The notes beneath the pieces are model-generated. The model searched no databases, had not been told where the DNA came from, and worked only from the letters and a program-made list of their open reading frames with translations. From Mycolicibacterium crocinum (GTDB lineage Bacteria; Actinomycetota; Actinomycetes; Mycobacteriales; Mycobacteriaceae), in the NCBI RefSeq assembly GCF_022370635.2, contig NZ_CP092362.2:1054001-1118000 (forward strand): a stretch of DNA of 64,000 nt. Reading direction: 5' to 3'. Shown one piece after another: positions 1 to 7,889 of the stretch (position 1 is its first letter; each line of letters opens with the position of its first letter). Both the position numbers and the translations under genes were made by a program.

Positions 1-513
1 TCCTATTACGTGATTGTCGCCAGCGCCGGCCACGACACCACCAGCGCTGCGATCTCGGGTGGTCTGCTGGCTCTGATCGAGCACCAGGACCAGCTCGCCC
101 GGCTCAAGGCGCAGCCGGAGCTGATGGGTACCGCGGTCGAGGAGATCATCCGCTGGACCGCCCCGGTCAAGGAGTTCATGCGCACCGCCACCGCCGACAC
201 CGAAGTGCGCGGCGTCCCGATCAAAGAGGGCGAGTCGGTGCTGTTGTCCTACGTCTCGGCCAACCGGGACGAGGAAATCTTCGACAACCCAGCCACATTC
301 GACGTCGCACGCGACCCGAACAAGCACCTGTCCTTCGGCTATGGCGTCCATTTCTGCCTCGGCGCCGCCCTGGCCCGCATGGAGATCAACAGCTTCTTCA
401 CCGAGCTGCTACCGCGACTGGAGTCCATCGAGTTGGCCGGTGAGCCGGAGTTCATCTCGACGATCTTCGTCGGCGGCCTCAAGCACCTGCCGATTAGGTA
501 CTCGCTGCGCTGA
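1..513 (+). CDS. Cytochrome P450, C-terminal part (5' end outside window)
   Basis: The reading frame is open from base 1, so the gene is cut by the window edge and only about 170 C-terminal residues are visible. It carries the I-helix oxygen-activation motif AGHDTT, the K-helix ExxR motif (EEIIR) and the heme-thiolate loop FGYGVHFCLGAALA with its cysteine. These three in the right order and spacing define a bacterial class I P450, a soluble heme monooxygenase that needs ferredoxin and reductase partners. Neither partner is visible here. I cannot assign a CYP family or substrate from this fragment. Confidence 0.95.
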   Translation, partial: SYYVIVASAGHDTTSAAISGGLLALIEHQDQLARLKAQPELMGTAVEEIIRWTAPVKEFMRTATADTEVRGVPIKEGESVLLSYVSANRDEEIFDNPATFDVARDPNKHLSFGYGVHFCLGAALARMEINSFFTELLPRLESIELAGEPEFISTIFVGGLKHLPIRYSLR

Positions 514-577
514 CGCAATCGGCGTCGCTTACGGTGGGGCCGACTACGCTGACACCACCCCAAGCGGAAGGTGTCCC

Positions 578-1003
578 ATGCGACTGTTCATCACCGGCGT
601 CGACGCCGACGGCAAGTCCTGCGTCGTCAGCAGCGACGAGGTCGAAATCAACTCCGTTGCACCCGGTTTCGGAATCGCCATTCCCTACAACACCACCCAG
701 GCTCCGCCGCCGGCACGCCCAGAAGGCAACGCCGACCTCATCGACCAGTTTCTCGAGCCCGGCCACGTCCGCTGGATGGTCGTCGACCAAGGGGCCGACA
801 CCGAGACCCCTAAGCATCACACCGACACCCTCGACCTCGAGATCGTGCTCAGCGGAAGCGTCGACCTCATCCTCGACGACGGCGCGCACCGCATCGAAGC
901 CGGCGACATGGTCCTCATGACCGGCGTCGACCACGCCTGGAAAGCCGGCCCCGACGGCTACCGCATGACCGCGGTCCTCATCGGCACCCCGCCGCCGGAT
1001 TGA
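578..1003 (+). CDS. Small cupin-domain protein
   Basis: This 141-residue protein starts at ATG 578, 65 bp after the P450 stop. The open frame extends further upstream, but that part overlaps the P450 gene. Residues about 75-130 form a single cupin barrel: HHTDTLDLEIVLSG, then a glycine turn and GDMVLMTGVDHAWKAG, which supply the usual His/Glu metal ligands. The protein resembles stand-alone cupins annotated as hypothetical in mycobacteria. The substrate is unknown; a role linked to the preceding P450 is only suggested by position. Confidence 0.8.
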   Translation: MRLFITGVDADGKSCVVSSDEVEINSVAPGFGIAIPYNTTQAPPPARPEGNADLIDQFLEPGHVRWMVVDQGADTETPKHHTDTLDLEIVLSGSVDLILDDGAHRIEAGDMVLMTGVDHAWKAGPDGYRMTAVLIGTPPPD

Positions 1004-1059
1004 TCAGGCGGAGATTACGAACACAGTCGAATGATGCTCGCCATGAGGCAAATTGCTGA

Positions 1060-1275
1060 TCAGGTGTCGGCTCGCCAAGTGACCTCGACTTCGTCGTCTT
1101 TGAGAGTTACCAGCGCTTGGGTCACGCCGTCGTCGTCGGCGAACTCCACCTCATAGGCCGGCGGGAGCCCCGGATCGCGGTAGACCATCACGACCGTGCC
1201 CTGAGCGCCGAGAGAAAGGCCATATTGCGGCAGCGGCCGCAGAAGGCGGACGACGTCGTGTTCCTGTGGACTCAT
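1060..1275 (-). CDS. DUF4926-like protein, probable immunity partner of the upstream toxin
   Basis: A 71-residue acidic protein beginning MSPQEHDVVRLL. I chose the ATG at 1275 because it starts 13 bp after the toxin gene's stop codon, while the longer frame runs back into that gene. The sequence has the pattern of DUF4926: an N-terminal VRLLRPLP, a GAQGTVVMVY strand, then YEVEFADDDG and a final strand (ALVTL). DUF4926 genes often sit next to toxins ending in DUF6883, which is what precedes it here. The immunity role is inferred from family and position. Confidence 0.75.
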   Translation of the reverse strand: MSPQEHDVVRLLRPLPQYGLSLGAQGTVVMVYRDPGLPPAYEVEFADDDGVTQALVTLKDDEVEVTWRADT

Positions 1276-1288
1276 ACCCCGCACCCTC

Positions 1289-2644
1289 TCATCGCTTTGT
1301 CGGAATCGCCGTGACCAACCGGACCACACCGTCATTGTTCCGAATGAAGGCGAAGGTTACGTCAATCGTCTTGCCGTTCGCCCCCACAATAGGTATGACC
1401 TGGTTGTACTTTGTCCCGTTTTCCGTCACGCCTGTTGCAACCGCTTTGGCGGGATCGAACACGATCTGCTTCTGCAGATCAGCGGCGTTCTCTCGGGTGA
1501 ATCCGAGGGCCTGATCGAACCACTTCGCCTTCGGTCCACCGGTGGGGTGGTCGGGATTGAGCAGATACTTCTCGAGCTTGTCCTTGACGCTTTGGTCGCT
1601 GAGCTTCTTGGCCTCTGCTGCTTCGACTCGTGTGGCGCCACGGCCCGCCACCTCGGCAGCGAAGATTGTCGGGCGTGCCGCGAGAAGCGGTCCGAGTTCG
1701 GCGAGCGACCTGGCTGCGGCGCCTGCCGCGCTGACCGCGGGAAGGGCCGAAAGCTCAGCGGCAGCACGGAATTCGCGGATGATCGTGGCAATGCGCGCGC
1801 CAGTGGCCGTCAGCCGAGACACGTCGACCACTTTGGACACCGCTTCGCTGGCACCCGCAGTGAAAGGAATCAGGACAGCGGCGATGACCTCGGTCACCGC
1901 AACGGTGGCGCCGAGGACCACCATCTCGTGGATGATCTTGGAGTGTGCGTCGTCGATGGTCTGCGCGTAGGCCGAGCACACTTTGGCCGCGTCGTCGAAT
2001 CCGTTGGCAGTGCCCATCATATGGTCGCGCACCATAGTGCAGTTCTTGATGAGATCCGGGAACTCGGGGGATTTCTGGTCCGACAGCGGTGCGATGGCGC
2101 CCATCGAGCTCGGCCCTCCGTTGACCAACTGTGCGGATGCCCGCAACTCGCGAGCCGCACTTGTCCAGCTATCCGAGACGGCGCGCAGCTTGTCCTGATG
2201 CCCATTCGGCCACAGCTCGCCTTGGACGTAGGCGCAAATTGTGTGCCACCACTCCGGTACATCGCCATGGCCGCCTTCCGCGGACGGGATGGCAGGCTCC
2301 GGGAAGGCCGGTGCGCCCATCGGAGGCATCTCAAGCACTGTCTCGTTGTTGATCGCTGATTGCCCGTCGGCATTCAGGTGGTTCACCCCGGTCGCAAAAA
2401 GTAGGTCCGAACATTGGCCGGCGCCTTGGACGTCGGCGGCTGAGGCTTTGATCAGCGCTTTGGCCAACGGGTCATACTTCGCGGCCCACGCGTGTGCACC
2501 AGTGTCGGTTCCCGCCATGCCGGCCGGCCCGTTCAGCGAACTCGCGAGTCCGGTCACGGCAGATCCCGCGGAGGTGCGGACGCTGTTGAAGACACGCGCG
2601 GCCGAGAACAAGACCTCGGAGTCGACGTCCTGCGTCACGGCCAC
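1289..2644 (-). CDS. WXG100-like polymorphic toxin with C-terminal DUF6883-like domain
   Basis: A 451-residue protein with three parts. Residues 1-100 are helical and resemble WXG100/EspG-type leaders of secreted mycobacterial toxins. Residues 100-330 are a helical linker with a hydrophobic stretch (VVLGATVAVTEVIAAVLIPF). Residues about 350-451 contain KYLLNPDHPTGGPKAKWF, the hallmark of DUF6883, a C-terminal toxin-type domain of unknown activity. The gene overlaps the upstream WXG100 gene by 10 bp and is followed by a DUF4926 gene. It is probably exported by a type VII system and kept silent by that neighbour. There is no classical signal peptide. Confidence 0.75.
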   Translation of the reverse strand: MAVTQDVDSEVLFSAARVFNSVRTSAGSAVTGLASSLNGPAGMAGTDTGAHAWAAKYDPLAKALIKASAADVQGAGQCSDLLFATGVNHLNADGQSAINNETVLEMPPMGAPAFPEPAIPSAEGGHGDVPEWWHTICAYVQGELWPNGHQDKLRAVSDSWTSAARELRASAQLVNGGPSSMGAIAPLSDQKSPEFPDLIKNCTMVRDHMMGTANGFDDAAKVCSAYAQTIDDAHSKIIHEMVVLGATVAVTEVIAAVLIPFTAGASEAVSKVVDVSRLTATGARIATIIREFRAAAELSALPAVSAAGAAARSLAELGPLLAARPTIFAAEVAGRGATRVEAAEAKKLSDQSVKDKLEKYLLNPDHPTGGPKAKWFDQALGFTRENAADLQKQIVFDPAKAVATGVTENGTKYNQVIPIVGANGKTIDVTFAFIRNNDGVVRLVTAIPTKR

Positions 2645-2922
2645 ATTCCACGGTTGACCTCGCCGACGCGGGTGTAGTTGCGATGCGCCGGGCTGGCGCT
2701 ATCCCGCAGGAAGTCGGCGGACTCGCGCAGTTCTCCGGCCAAGCGCATCCAAGTCTCGTGATACTCACGCTCGCTCTCGACGCCTTGGCCCAGCCAGGTC
2801 CCGTGCAACTTGATGATTTCCTGATCTACTGCTGCGGCGATCTCCTCGGCTCGCCGGTTGAACTCGGCAAGACGATCGGTGAATGCCAGGAGCTCATCGA
2901 GGTTCACCGTGTAGCGACTCAT
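2635..2922 (-). CDS. WXG100 (Esx-like) family protein, second of pair
   Basis: A 95-residue helical-hairpin protein. The turn motif WLGQG sits near residue 43, matching the W-x-G of Esx proteins, and heptad-like Leu/Ala/Glu patterns flank it. It overlaps the upstream WXG100 gene by 4 bp (ATGA) and the toxin gene downstream by 10 bp, so the three are almost certainly translated as one unit. Known Esx proteins work as heterodimers exported by type VII secretion. Here the two would serve as co-secreted adaptors for the toxin. Confidence 0.8.
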   Translation of the reverse strand: MSRYTVNLDELLAFTDRLAEFNRRAEEIAAAVDQEIIKLHGTWLGQGVESEREYHETWMRLAGELRESADFLRDSASPAHRNYTRVGEVNRGMWP

Positions 2923-3236
2923 GTCGGTCGACCACTGCTATGTATGCCATCAAGAGCGGTAGTGGCGTTACTCTCGTGCTCGGCGAGGAGCGTCGCCGAC
3001 CGAAGCAACAGGCTCGAATGTTCCTGCAGGACAGCCGCTACCACTTTGGCGTCCTCGTGCCATTCATCCCAGGCGACGTCATAGGCCGAACCTGCTTTGC
3101 CAATCCACGTCGCACTGAGGTCGCTCCAATTGCGGGCGATGTCCTCGAGCTCTTTATCTAGATCGTCGGCCCGGCTCGCCAGCGATTGAGCAGTCGTGAC
3201 AGTCTCCTGGATTTGCATCCGCAGTACGCCAGCCAT
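2919..3236 (-). CDS. WXG100 (Esx-like) family protein, first of pair
   Basis: About 105 residues from the ATG at 3236; an in-frame ATG at 3218 is an alternative start. I rejected the longer frame up to 3359 because its first 41 residues are not Esx-like. It has two predicted helices around ATWIGKAG (W-x-G turn) and a C-terminal helix rich in Ala and Leu. It is the first gene of the minus-strand operon with the second WXG100 gene, the toxin and the DUF4926 gene. The order matches esxF-esxE-cpnT-ift in M. tuberculosis. Confidence 0.75.
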   Translation of the reverse strand: MAGVLRMQIQETVTTAQSLASRADDLDKELEDIARNWSDLSATWIGKAGSAYDVAWDEWHEDAKVVAAVLQEHSSLLLRSATLLAEHESNATTALDGIHSSGRPT

Positions 3237-3395
3237 CAGCCACCCCAGTAGTCGAATAAGTGCGTCCGGCTTCCAGTCAAAGTCATGAATGCTGGTTGTA
3301 CAACTCACCCGACCGGGCACCCCGCCGCCGGCATAACCGCGCTTAGGTCGCCCCAGCACCTAGACAACAGAGGTTGTCAGGCGAAAGAATCGCGT

Positions 3396-3977
3396 ATGCG
3401 CATGTGGCAGGGTCTCACGGTGGCAATAGCAACGGCAGCACTGACCGCGACCCCAATTGCCAACGCCGACAACCCAACACCGTCACTCCCGCAGTTCGTC
3501 CCGCACCAATCAGACTGGCAGCCCAACACCGCCATCTATCCCTACAACCTCTGGCAGAACCGCGTCACTCCTGAGCAGGTCACCGCCATGCGCGACTCCT
3601 GCCAATGGTTCAACGCCCAATACGGCCCACTCATGAGCCAGGTCTTCGGCTTCCAGCACTTCCTCGACAGCCAGCACGACAACTGGCAAGCTCCGGGCGT
3701 CCAGCAAGCCGCCAACACCGTCGAAGCCAACCTCGACCAGTCCGCGGCCTTCCTCGACCCCCGCGCCCACACACTCTTCATCGTCAACTATCCCGACCAG
3801 AGCGAGTATTCGCCTGTCTACAACGGGGATTCGATGTTCCACCTCTGGTATCAGCTCACCCAGATCAGCGACAACATGAAGCACCAGCTGCCGTCGGGTC
3901 AGCTCAACGCCCACATCGCCACGGCCAACGTCTACGGCACCACCATCCGTGACTCCGGAGTGTGCGCCGGAGCGTGA
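3396..3977 (+). CDS. Secreted protein of unknown function
   Basis: A 193-residue protein whose start at ATG 3396 gives a clean signal peptide: MRM, a hydrophobic core (LTVAIATAALTATPIA) and a likely cleavage after ANA at residue 23. The mature part has many Gln, Asn and Trp residues, and two cysteines (DSCQWF and GVCAGA near the C terminus) could form a disulfide. I recognise no catalytic motif. It looks like one of the small exported mycobacterial proteins of unknown role. It is divergent from the WXG100 operon. Confidence 0.75.
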   Translation: MRMWQGLTVAIATAALTATPIANADNPTPSLPQFVPHQSDWQPNTAIYPYNLWQNRVTPEQVTAMRDSCQWFNAQYGPLMSQVFGFQHFLDSQHDNWQAPGVQQAANTVEANLDQSAAFLDPRAHTLFIVNYPDQSEYSPVYNGDSMFHLWYQLTQISDNMKHQLPSGQLNAHIATANVYGTTIRDSGVCAGA

Positions 3978-4000
3978 CGCCAGGCCGCTAACCTTCATCG

Positions 4001-4906
4001 ATGGTGATCGGTGTGCCGGCCGCACTGCTGGCGTGCGTCGGCTACGGCGTCTCCTCGGTGCTGCAGGCCTACGGGGCACGCCGATCGGCCGCCGCAGCCC
4101 GCGACCGCGGTGCGACCGGACACGTCACCGCCACCGGCGGACCGACCCTGCGCTCGACCCTGCACGCCACGATCACCGCAGCGTTCATCGTCGGGATGGT
4201 CCTCGACGTCGTGGGTTTCGCGGGAAGTGCAGTCTCGGCTCGGCTGATTCCGCTGTTTCTGTCGCAGACCATCGTCAGCGCCAACCTGGTCGTCACGGCC
4301 CTACTTGGTATCGCCGTCCTCGGGATCGGTCTGCGCGCCCGCGATTGGATCGCCATCGCAGCTGTCATCGCGTCGCTGTTCGTGCTCGGTCTCGGCTCCG
4401 GGGAGCGCGGCGCGGTGAACCCGGACCGGCTTGTCCACTGGGTCGTTCTGGGGGTGTCGGTGCTGATCCTGCTCGCCGGGATTGCACTCACCCGTGTCCT
4501 CGGATCGCGCAGCGCGATCATGGCCGGACTGATCGCGGGCGTGTTGTTCGGCATGGTCGCCATCGGGGTTCGGGTGCTCGACGGTCTCGAACCGCTGCAG
4601 CCGCTAACCGTGCTGGCCGACCCGGCGGCATACACCGTCGCCATCGCCGGAATCGGCGGCTTCTATCTGCATACCGTTGCGCTGCAACTGGGTTCGGTGA
4701 ACGGGGCTACCGCCGCTCTCGTCGTCGGGGAGACGGTGGTCCCCGGAATTATCGGCGTGGCTTTCTTGGGTGACAGCGCCCGTCCCGGGCTCGGCTGGGT
4801 GGTGGCCGTCGGGTTCATCGGCGCCGTCGCTGGCGCGGTCGCGGTCGCAGTCTTCGGTGCGGCCGGTCATCGGACAGAAACCGAAACCGCACTTCCGAAC
4901 GCATAG
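4001..4906 (+). CDS. DMT-type integral membrane protein
   Basis: A 301-residue protein with about nine hydrophobic segments separated by short loops. The N-terminal segment begins MVIGVPAALLACVGYGVSS, and the other segments follow the two-fold pattern of drug/metabolite (EamA-like) transporters. A longer cytoplasmic loop with Arg and Ala follows the first segment. It starts 23 bp after the preceding secreted-protein gene. Known mycobacterial relatives are uncharacterised, so no substrate can be named. Confidence 0.75.
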   Translation: MVIGVPAALLACVGYGVSSVLQAYGARRSAAAARDRGATGHVTATGGPTLRSTLHATITAAFIVGMVLDVVGFAGSAVSARLIPLFLSQTIVSANLVVTALLGIAVLGIGLRARDWIAIAAVIASLFVLGLGSGERGAVNPDRLVHWVVLGVSVLILLAGIALTRVLGSRSAIMAGLIAGVLFGMVAIGVRVLDGLEPLQPLTVLADPAAYTVAIAGIGGFYLHTVALQLGSVNGATAALVVGETVVPGIIGVAFLGDSARPGLGWVVAVGFIGAVAGAVAVAVFGAAGHRTETETALPNA

Positions 4907-4907
4907 T

Positions 4908-4940
4908 GTAGAAGTCTACCTTCCACCGGTAGACTTCTAC
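4908..4940. promoter_or_regulatory. Double palindromic operator of the vapBC operon
   Basis: Two 13-bp arms (GTAGAAGTCTACC at 4908-4920 and its exact reverse complement at 4928-4940) are separated by 7 bp. Each arm is itself a palindrome, GTAGA-N2-TCTAC, and their centres are 21 bp apart, two helical turns. The right arm ends one base before the vapB ATG. This is the expected layout for cooperative binding by a VapBC complex. Confidence 0.8.
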
Positions 4941-4941
4941 C

Positions 4942-5205
4942 ATGAGCCTGAACATCAAGAACCCGCAGACGGTTGCGCTGGTCAGGGAACTTGCTCGGCG
5001 TACCGGACTCAGTCAGACGAGCGCCGTCGAAGAAGCGGTGCGCGCCAGGCTCGCCCAGGTCACCGCCGGCGAGGGTGGAGATACTCGGCGCCAGAAGGTC
5101 GATGACCTGCTCGCGGAACTGGATCGGTCGATCACCGCGCATCAGCGCAAATCCATTCGTAAAGACCAAACCGACTTATATGACGAGAATGGGTTACCTG
5201 CGTGA
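4942..5205 (+). CDS. vapB: VapB-type antitoxin (Rv0623-like family)
   Basis: An 87-residue antitoxin. The N-terminal half (MSLNIKNPQTVALVRELA) matches the Rv0623-like/PSK DNA-binding family, followed by a helix with Arg and Glu. The C-terminal third (SIRKDQTDLYDENGLPA) is the acidic tail that would occupy the VapC active site. The stop overlaps the vapC start in GTGA. The ATG directly follows the operator with no room for a Shine-Dalgarno site, so the transcript is probably leaderless. The pair should autoregulate. Confidence 0.88.
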   Translation: MSLNIKNPQTVALVRELARRTGLSQTSAVEEAVRARLAQVTAGEGGDTRRQKVDDLLAELDRSITAHQRKSIRKDQTDLYDENGLPA

Positions 5206-5600
5206 TCGTCGATACTTCGGCGATCGTGGCCATAGCGCTCAACGAGCCCGAGCGCGATCGGTTAGTGGACGCGCTCGTGGACGCGGCCGAGCCGAAGATC
5301 TCCGCAGCCACCCTGGTCGAGGTGTCGGCCGTCCTCCTGAGGCGTCTGAAACCCGAAGATCTGCGACGTGTGGAGCGCCTCATCGACCAATTGAGAATCG
5401 TGACAGTGCCTTTCGATGCCGAGCAGGCGGCGAATGCCACACGCGCCTACCGCGAGTTCGGACGTGGCAGCGGCCATCGCGCCGGCCTGAACCTCGGTGA
5501 CTGCTACTCCTACGCCCTTGCCGCGGTCACCGGTGAACCATTGCTGTTCGTCGGCGACGACTTCACCCATACGGACATCACGCCGGCCGCTCTCGGCTGA
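5202..5600 (+). CDS. vapC: VapC-type PIN-domain ribonuclease toxin
   Basis: A 132-residue single PIN domain starting at GTG 5202, overlapping vapB by 4 bp. The acidic metal-binding residues are all present: D4 in MIVDTSA, E40 in LVEVSA, D100 in LNLGDCYSYA and D119/D120 in FVGDDF. VapC toxins are magnesium-dependent RNases that cut tRNA or rRNA and are blocked by VapB. Which RNA this one cuts cannot be read from sequence. It appears intact. Confidence 0.92.
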   Translation: MIVDTSAIVAIALNEPERDRLVDALVDAAEPKISAATLVEVSAVLLRRLKPEDLRRVERLIDQLRIVTVPFDAEQAANATRAYREFGRGSGHRAGLNLGDCYSYALAAVTGEPLLFVGDDFTHTDITPAALG

Positions 5601-5620
5601 AGGCGCCTGCGTGTGGTCTC

Positions 5621-7300
5621 GTGATCGGGCACCATGATCAAGTGCCGCTCTCCGAAACCACGCTGCGTAAGGCGGCGGGCGATCTAATCTACGCCCGGGG
5701 CGAAGACTACGTTCGCTATGTCCGAGGGCTTCGTACGACCGCCTCCAAGGCCTACGCGTCGATCCAGGCTAAAAAGGTTTACACGGTAGAGCTCGATTGG
5801 TCCGGCCCGTCGCTCATCGGATCGTGCACTTGCCCGCACCATGCCGACGGCAACTTCTGCAAGCATCTGGTCGCCACGGGACTCGCCGCGATCGACACGG
5901 GAAGGATCCTTGTCGACGAAACGGCAAGCAGCACGGTCGAAGCGGCGGTGCAAGCGATGGACGTCGGTGAGTTGCGCGAGCTCGTCATGACGCTTGCGCA
6001 GCGCGATGATGGCGTTCGCCGCATGCTGGAGGTTCGCGCGACGGCTGTGTCCGGCGACGACTCGCAGGCCAAAGCCGAGTTGGAAGCCCATGCGCGAAAT
6101 GCCCTGGCCTTCAGAGGCTTTGTCGACTACCGGCGTTCCTTCGAGGTCGCGGAGGCGGCCAGTCACCTGCTCGACGAACTCGAAATCCACCTCAATAGTG
6201 GATCTGCCGAACTCGTGCGTCCTGCGCTCCTGTACGCGGTGACCCGGTTACGCAAGATGATTGAGAACGTCGATGACTCCTCCGGTTCGATCGGTGATCA
6301 ATGCCAACGCGCCGCCGACCTGTACGCGCGGGCCTGCCTACTGGGTCGACCCGATCCTGCCGAACTGGCGACGTGGCTGGTGAAGTTCCGCGCCAACTCT
6401 CCAGGCTGGCCGCACGTCGTGTTGGCGGACTTCGTGGATTGCTTCGACGAACAGGCGCTCGGCACCTACCGCCGGGAGGTCGCGGCACTGGATCGAAAGT
6501 TGGCCGACCGCGATCACTGGCAGCGGTTCGAGGTCGACGCAATGCTGCTCGAGCTCGCCGACCACGACGGCGACATCGACCGGGCCGTCGAATTGCTCGC
6601 CCAACGGGAGGAACACCCGCAGTACGGGGCGATTGTCGACCGGTTGCGGGGAGCCGGCCGCGCCGAGGAGGCGGTGGCATGGATCGATCGCGCGGTGGCC
6701 CAAGGACGGATCAACAGTCATGGCGGCGGCAACGCTTACTGGCTGAGCCCCGACGACGTCGCCGCGACCTATCGAGATCTTGGCCGGATCGATGATGCGC
6801 TCGGCGTCCTTCGCGCAGACTTCGTCCGAAGCCCGTCAATCTCCACCTATCGAGTCCTCCTCGATTTCGCAAGCGGCATCGGCCGTACCGAAACCGAACG
6901 TCTGTGGGCCTTCGACCACGCGCGGCAACTGGCAGCGTCTGACCGTTTCGCCTTCGGCGCAGTCTTGGTTCAGCTTTGTTTGAGCGAGGGCGACATCGAT
7001 GCCGCGTGGCAGGCCGCCGACCAATACGGCCCCGGCTGGGCGTGGAGAGAATTAGCCGACCGCGGTGCTGAGGCTCGGCCGGTGGAAGCCGCAGACCTGT
7101 ACCGCCCGCAGCTCGAGAAGGATCTGCGGTTTCCCAACACCAAGCTCTATCCCGGGATCGCCGCGACGCTGGCGACGATGGCGGGACTCTACGAACGTGG
7201 TGGTCGCAGCGCCGATTTCGCATCATTCATGGCGCAGATCCGCCACGACTACGGTAGGCGAAGCTCGCTGATGAAAGCGCTTGATGCCAAGCGACTTTGA
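5621..7300 (+). CDS. SWIM zinc-finger protein with long helical-repeat region
   Basis: A 559-residue protein starting at GTG 5621 or GTG 5642. The SWIM zinc motif C-x-C-x(n)-C-x-H appears as SCTCPHHADGNFCKHL at about residues 69-84. The remaining 460 residues are helical and rich in Ala, Leu, Arg and Glu with TPR-like spacing, for example YRDLGRIDDALGVL. SWIM domains bind nucleic acid or protein in contexts such as Swi2/Snf2 ATPases, but no ATPase lies next to this gene. The function is unknown. It follows vapC by 20 bp. Confidence 0.78.
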   Translation: MIGHHDQVPLSETTLRKAAGDLIYARGEDYVRYVRGLRTTASKAYASIQAKKVYTVELDWSGPSLIGSCTCPHHADGNFCKHLVATGLAAIDTGRILVDETASSTVEAAVQAMDVGELRELVMTLAQRDDGVRRMLEVRATAVSGDDSQAKAELEAHARNALAFRGFVDYRRSFEVAEAASHLLDELEIHLNSGSAELVRPALLYAVTRLRKMIENVDDSSGSIGDQCQRAADLYARACLLGRPDPAELATWLVKFRANSPGWPHVVLADFVDCFDEQALGTYRREVAALDRKLADRDHWQRFEVDAMLLELADHDGDIDRAVELLAQREEHPQYGAIVDRLRGAGRAEEAVAWIDRAVAQGRINSHGGGNAYWLSPDDVAATYRDLGRIDDALGVLRADFVRSPSISTYRVLLDFASGIGRTETERLWAFDHARQLAASDRFAFGAVLVQLCLSEGDIDAAWQAADQYGPGWAWRELADRGAEARPVEAADLYRPQLEKDLRFPNTKLYPGIAATLATMAGLYERGGRSADFASFMAQIRHDYGRRSSLMKALDAKRL

Positions 7301-7306
7301 ACGGTG

Positions 7307-7810
7307 CTAAGCAGGTGTGAACCGGATCGCCGCCAGCTTGTTCACCTCGACGGCCTCGCGGAATTCCTCCACTGAAGGAATCCGGTCGTCGCGGAACTGC
7401 AACCCCATCATCCGCTGCGCCCGCTTCGCTCCATAGGAAACAGCGCACCGATGGAACAGATCAACCGTCCGCTCCCGATCCTCGATCAACTCGCCCCGCA
7501 TGGACCGCTCAACACCGTCGTGCAGCACCGAAGCCGAGGCTCCGCCGCGGAAGTTCACCTTCCACGCTGAGCCGACCAACGCGTACAGATCACCGTCGAT
7601 GTGATGCGCCGAGACCGGCAGCACGAACTCGCGGCCCGTCTTGCGCCCCTTGAACGACAGCACCATGAATTGCTTACGCAGCCCGCCGGCCAACGGCGTG
7701 CGCAACAGATACCGCATAAGCGGGTTGACGGCCCGCATGATCGCGTCCGGCGGAGGCGCCGGCGTGATCGCCGCTGACTGATCTGCCACGCGATCACGGT
7801 ACGACTTCAA
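7307..7810 (-). CDS. F420H2-dependent quinone reductase/nitroreductase-like protein (DUF385-type)
   Basis: A 167-residue protein. Residues 47-100 contain FMVLSFKGRKTGREFVLPV and then a small beta-barrel segment (GDLYALVGSAWKVNFRGG), the pattern of the Ddn/DUF385 split-barrel family that binds deazaflavin F420. That family reduces quinones and nitro compounds in mycobacteria. The N terminus has no signal peptide. It is convergent with the SWIM gene, 6 bp between stops. Family assignment is fairly firm; the substrate is not known. Confidence 0.7.
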   Translation of the reverse strand: MKSYRDRVADQSAAITPAPPPDAIMRAVNPLMRYLLRTPLAGGLRKQFMVLSFKGRKTGREFVLPVSAHHIDGDLYALVGSAWKVNFRGGASASVLHDGVERSMRGELIEDRERTVDLFHRCAVSYGAKRAQRMMGLQFRDDRIPSVEEFREAVEVNKLAAIRFTPA

Positions 7811-7889
7811 TCCGCATAACAGGAGGTCATTGGCTATACAGCCGACTGCCAGCTTGCGCCCCGCCGAAAGAAGCGGCTTTCATGGGTCC

